Shown: in pieces, positions 63,528 through 64,000 of the stretch
Numbering within the stretch: the stretch's first letter is position 1
How the letters are laid out: each line of letters opens with the position of its first letter
Source of the DNA: 2-02-FULL-66-14 sp964651335
Lineage (GTDB): Bacteria > Pseudomonadota > Gammaproteobacteria > Burkholderiales > SG8-39
Reading direction: 5' to 3'
Length of the DNA stretch: 64,000 nucleotides
Assembly: GCA_964651335.1 (NCBI GenBank)
Contig: CAZYVT010000011.1
Coordinates: 22,626-86,625, forward strand
Notes under the pieces: generated by a model
What the model was told of the DNA's origin: nothing
Databases searched by the model: none
What the model saw: only the letters and a program-made list of their open reading frames with translations
Program-made: the position numbers and the translations under genes

Positions 63528-64000
63528 TCACTGGCGTGCAAGCAACGCGAGCACGCCCTTGAGCGCGTGCTCGACCGACCGCCGCCGCACCGTCTCGCGG
63601 TCGCCGGAGAAGCGTTTCGTTTCGCTGCGCGGCTTACCGTCTTTCCTGCCCCAGGCGAAACACACGAAGCCGACCGGCTTATCAGGCGTGCCGCCGGCGG
63701 GGCCGGCCACCCCGCTCACCGCCACGGCGACCTGCGCGTGGCTGCGTGCCAGCGCGCCGGCCACCATCTCGCGCACGATTTCCTCGGAGACCGCGCCGTG
63801 TTTGTCGAGCGTTGCTTCCTTCACACCGAGCATCTCGCGCTTGGAGATGTAGGTATAGGTAACGAAGCCGCGCTCGAACCAATCCGAGCTGCCCGGCACC
63901 ATAGTGACCGCCTCGGCAATCCAGCCGCCGGTGCACGATTCCGCCGTCGCCAGCATCAGCTTGCGACGTTTCAACTCCAGGCCCACTTCTTCTGCCAGCT
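63528..64000 (-). CDS. pncC: CinA C-terminal / PncC nicotinamide-nucleotide amidase (5' end beyond window)
   Basis: The visible residues show the CinA C-terminal family core: LMLATAESCTGGWIAEAVT, GSSDWFERGFVTYTYISKREMLGV, SEEIVREMVAGAL, AVSGVAGPAGGTPDKPVG. It deamidates nicotinamide mononucleotide. The frame stays open to the window edge with sequence (LAEEVGLELKRRK) normal for the start of the family, so probably fewer than ten codons are missing. Confidence 0.9.
   Translation of the reverse strand, partial: LAEEVGLELKRRKLMLATAESCTGGWIAEAVTMVPGSSDWFERGFVTYTYISKREMLGVKEATLDKHGAVSEEIVREMVAGALARSHAQVAVAVSGVAGPAGGTPDKPVGFVCFAWGRKDGKPRSETKRFSGDRETVRRRSVEHALKGVLALLARQ

Overview
This window reads as chromosomal DNA of a GC-rich betaproteobacterium, most likely a draft or metagenome assembly because ten Ns interrupt alaS at 59837-59846. 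The taxonomic signs are the order exbB-exbD-lpxK-trm112-kdsB-adk divergent from xseA, the recA-recX-alaS block, a K+-independent H+-pyrophosphatase and TctA/TctB transporter proteins. No rRNA, tRNA, CRISPR array, transposase or prophage was recognised.

Layout. 0-7 kb: a Ser/Thr kinase, a lipoprotein and a large P-loop/BTAD regulator, flanked by two paralogous small lipoproteins (copies A and B). 7-12.5 kb: an accessory patch with type I restriction debris (hsdR fragment, truncated DUF4143 ATPase), a four-gene operon coupled by ATGA overlaps (CrtC/AttH-like protein, ABC ATPase, ABC permease, and a methyltransferase/PAP2/Lgt-like fusion), and a decayed third lipoprotein copy C. All three lipoprotein copies carry the same GTAAGCG boxes at 11-bp spacing upstream. 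12.6-19.4 kb: gamma-glutamyltranspeptidase, then a divergent 2-oxoacid:acceptor oxidoreductase operon with a GltD-ferredoxin subunit and a ferritin-like protein.

19.4-31.3 kb: an eleven-gene minus-strand operon with gaps of 42 bp or less. In transcription order it encodes a solute-binding/OmpA fusion, a vWA protein, a second solute-binding/OmpA fusion, a coiled-coil membrane protein, TelA, a urea/NMT1-like binding protein, a Coq4-like protein, an ABC permease, an ABC ATPase, a Ycf46-like AAA ATPase and a PPK2 kinase. This is my main candidate for an undescribed system: a peptidoglycan-anchored ligand-sensing or transport assembly joined to TelA/vWA stress components and polyphosphate-nucleotide metabolism.

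31.5-45 kb: mostly housekeeping (hppA, adk, kdsB, trm112, lpxK, exbD, exbB, xseA), with a cluster of DnaA-like boxes before xseA, then an ACT protein, a PduO-type adenosyltransferase, an ECF sigma/anti-sigma pair, a dehalogenase, RidA and GYD proteins, and tctAB without tctC. 45-52 kb: a GDSL esterase and an ArsS-type radical SAM cluster (ArsS, phosphoesterase, TVP38-flavoprotein fusion, DUF547 remnant, two glycosyltransferases, DUF3047). 52-56.2 kb: a cyclic-nucleotide-domain protein, a UbiA-family prenyltransferase, an ArnT-like glycosyltransferase and DAHP synthase, the last preceded by a Phe-rich leader peptide and attenuator. 56.4-64 kb: a Lon-like AAA ATPase, NUDIX hydrolase, alaS, a small HTH-like protein, recX, recA, repeats, an AT-richer PH-domain gene and a partial cinA/pncC.

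Several coupled junctions lack a canonical start codon. kdsB and the ArnT-like gene fit CTG starts inside CTGA stop-start overlaps, and lpxK has no ATG, GTG or TTG at the expected position.
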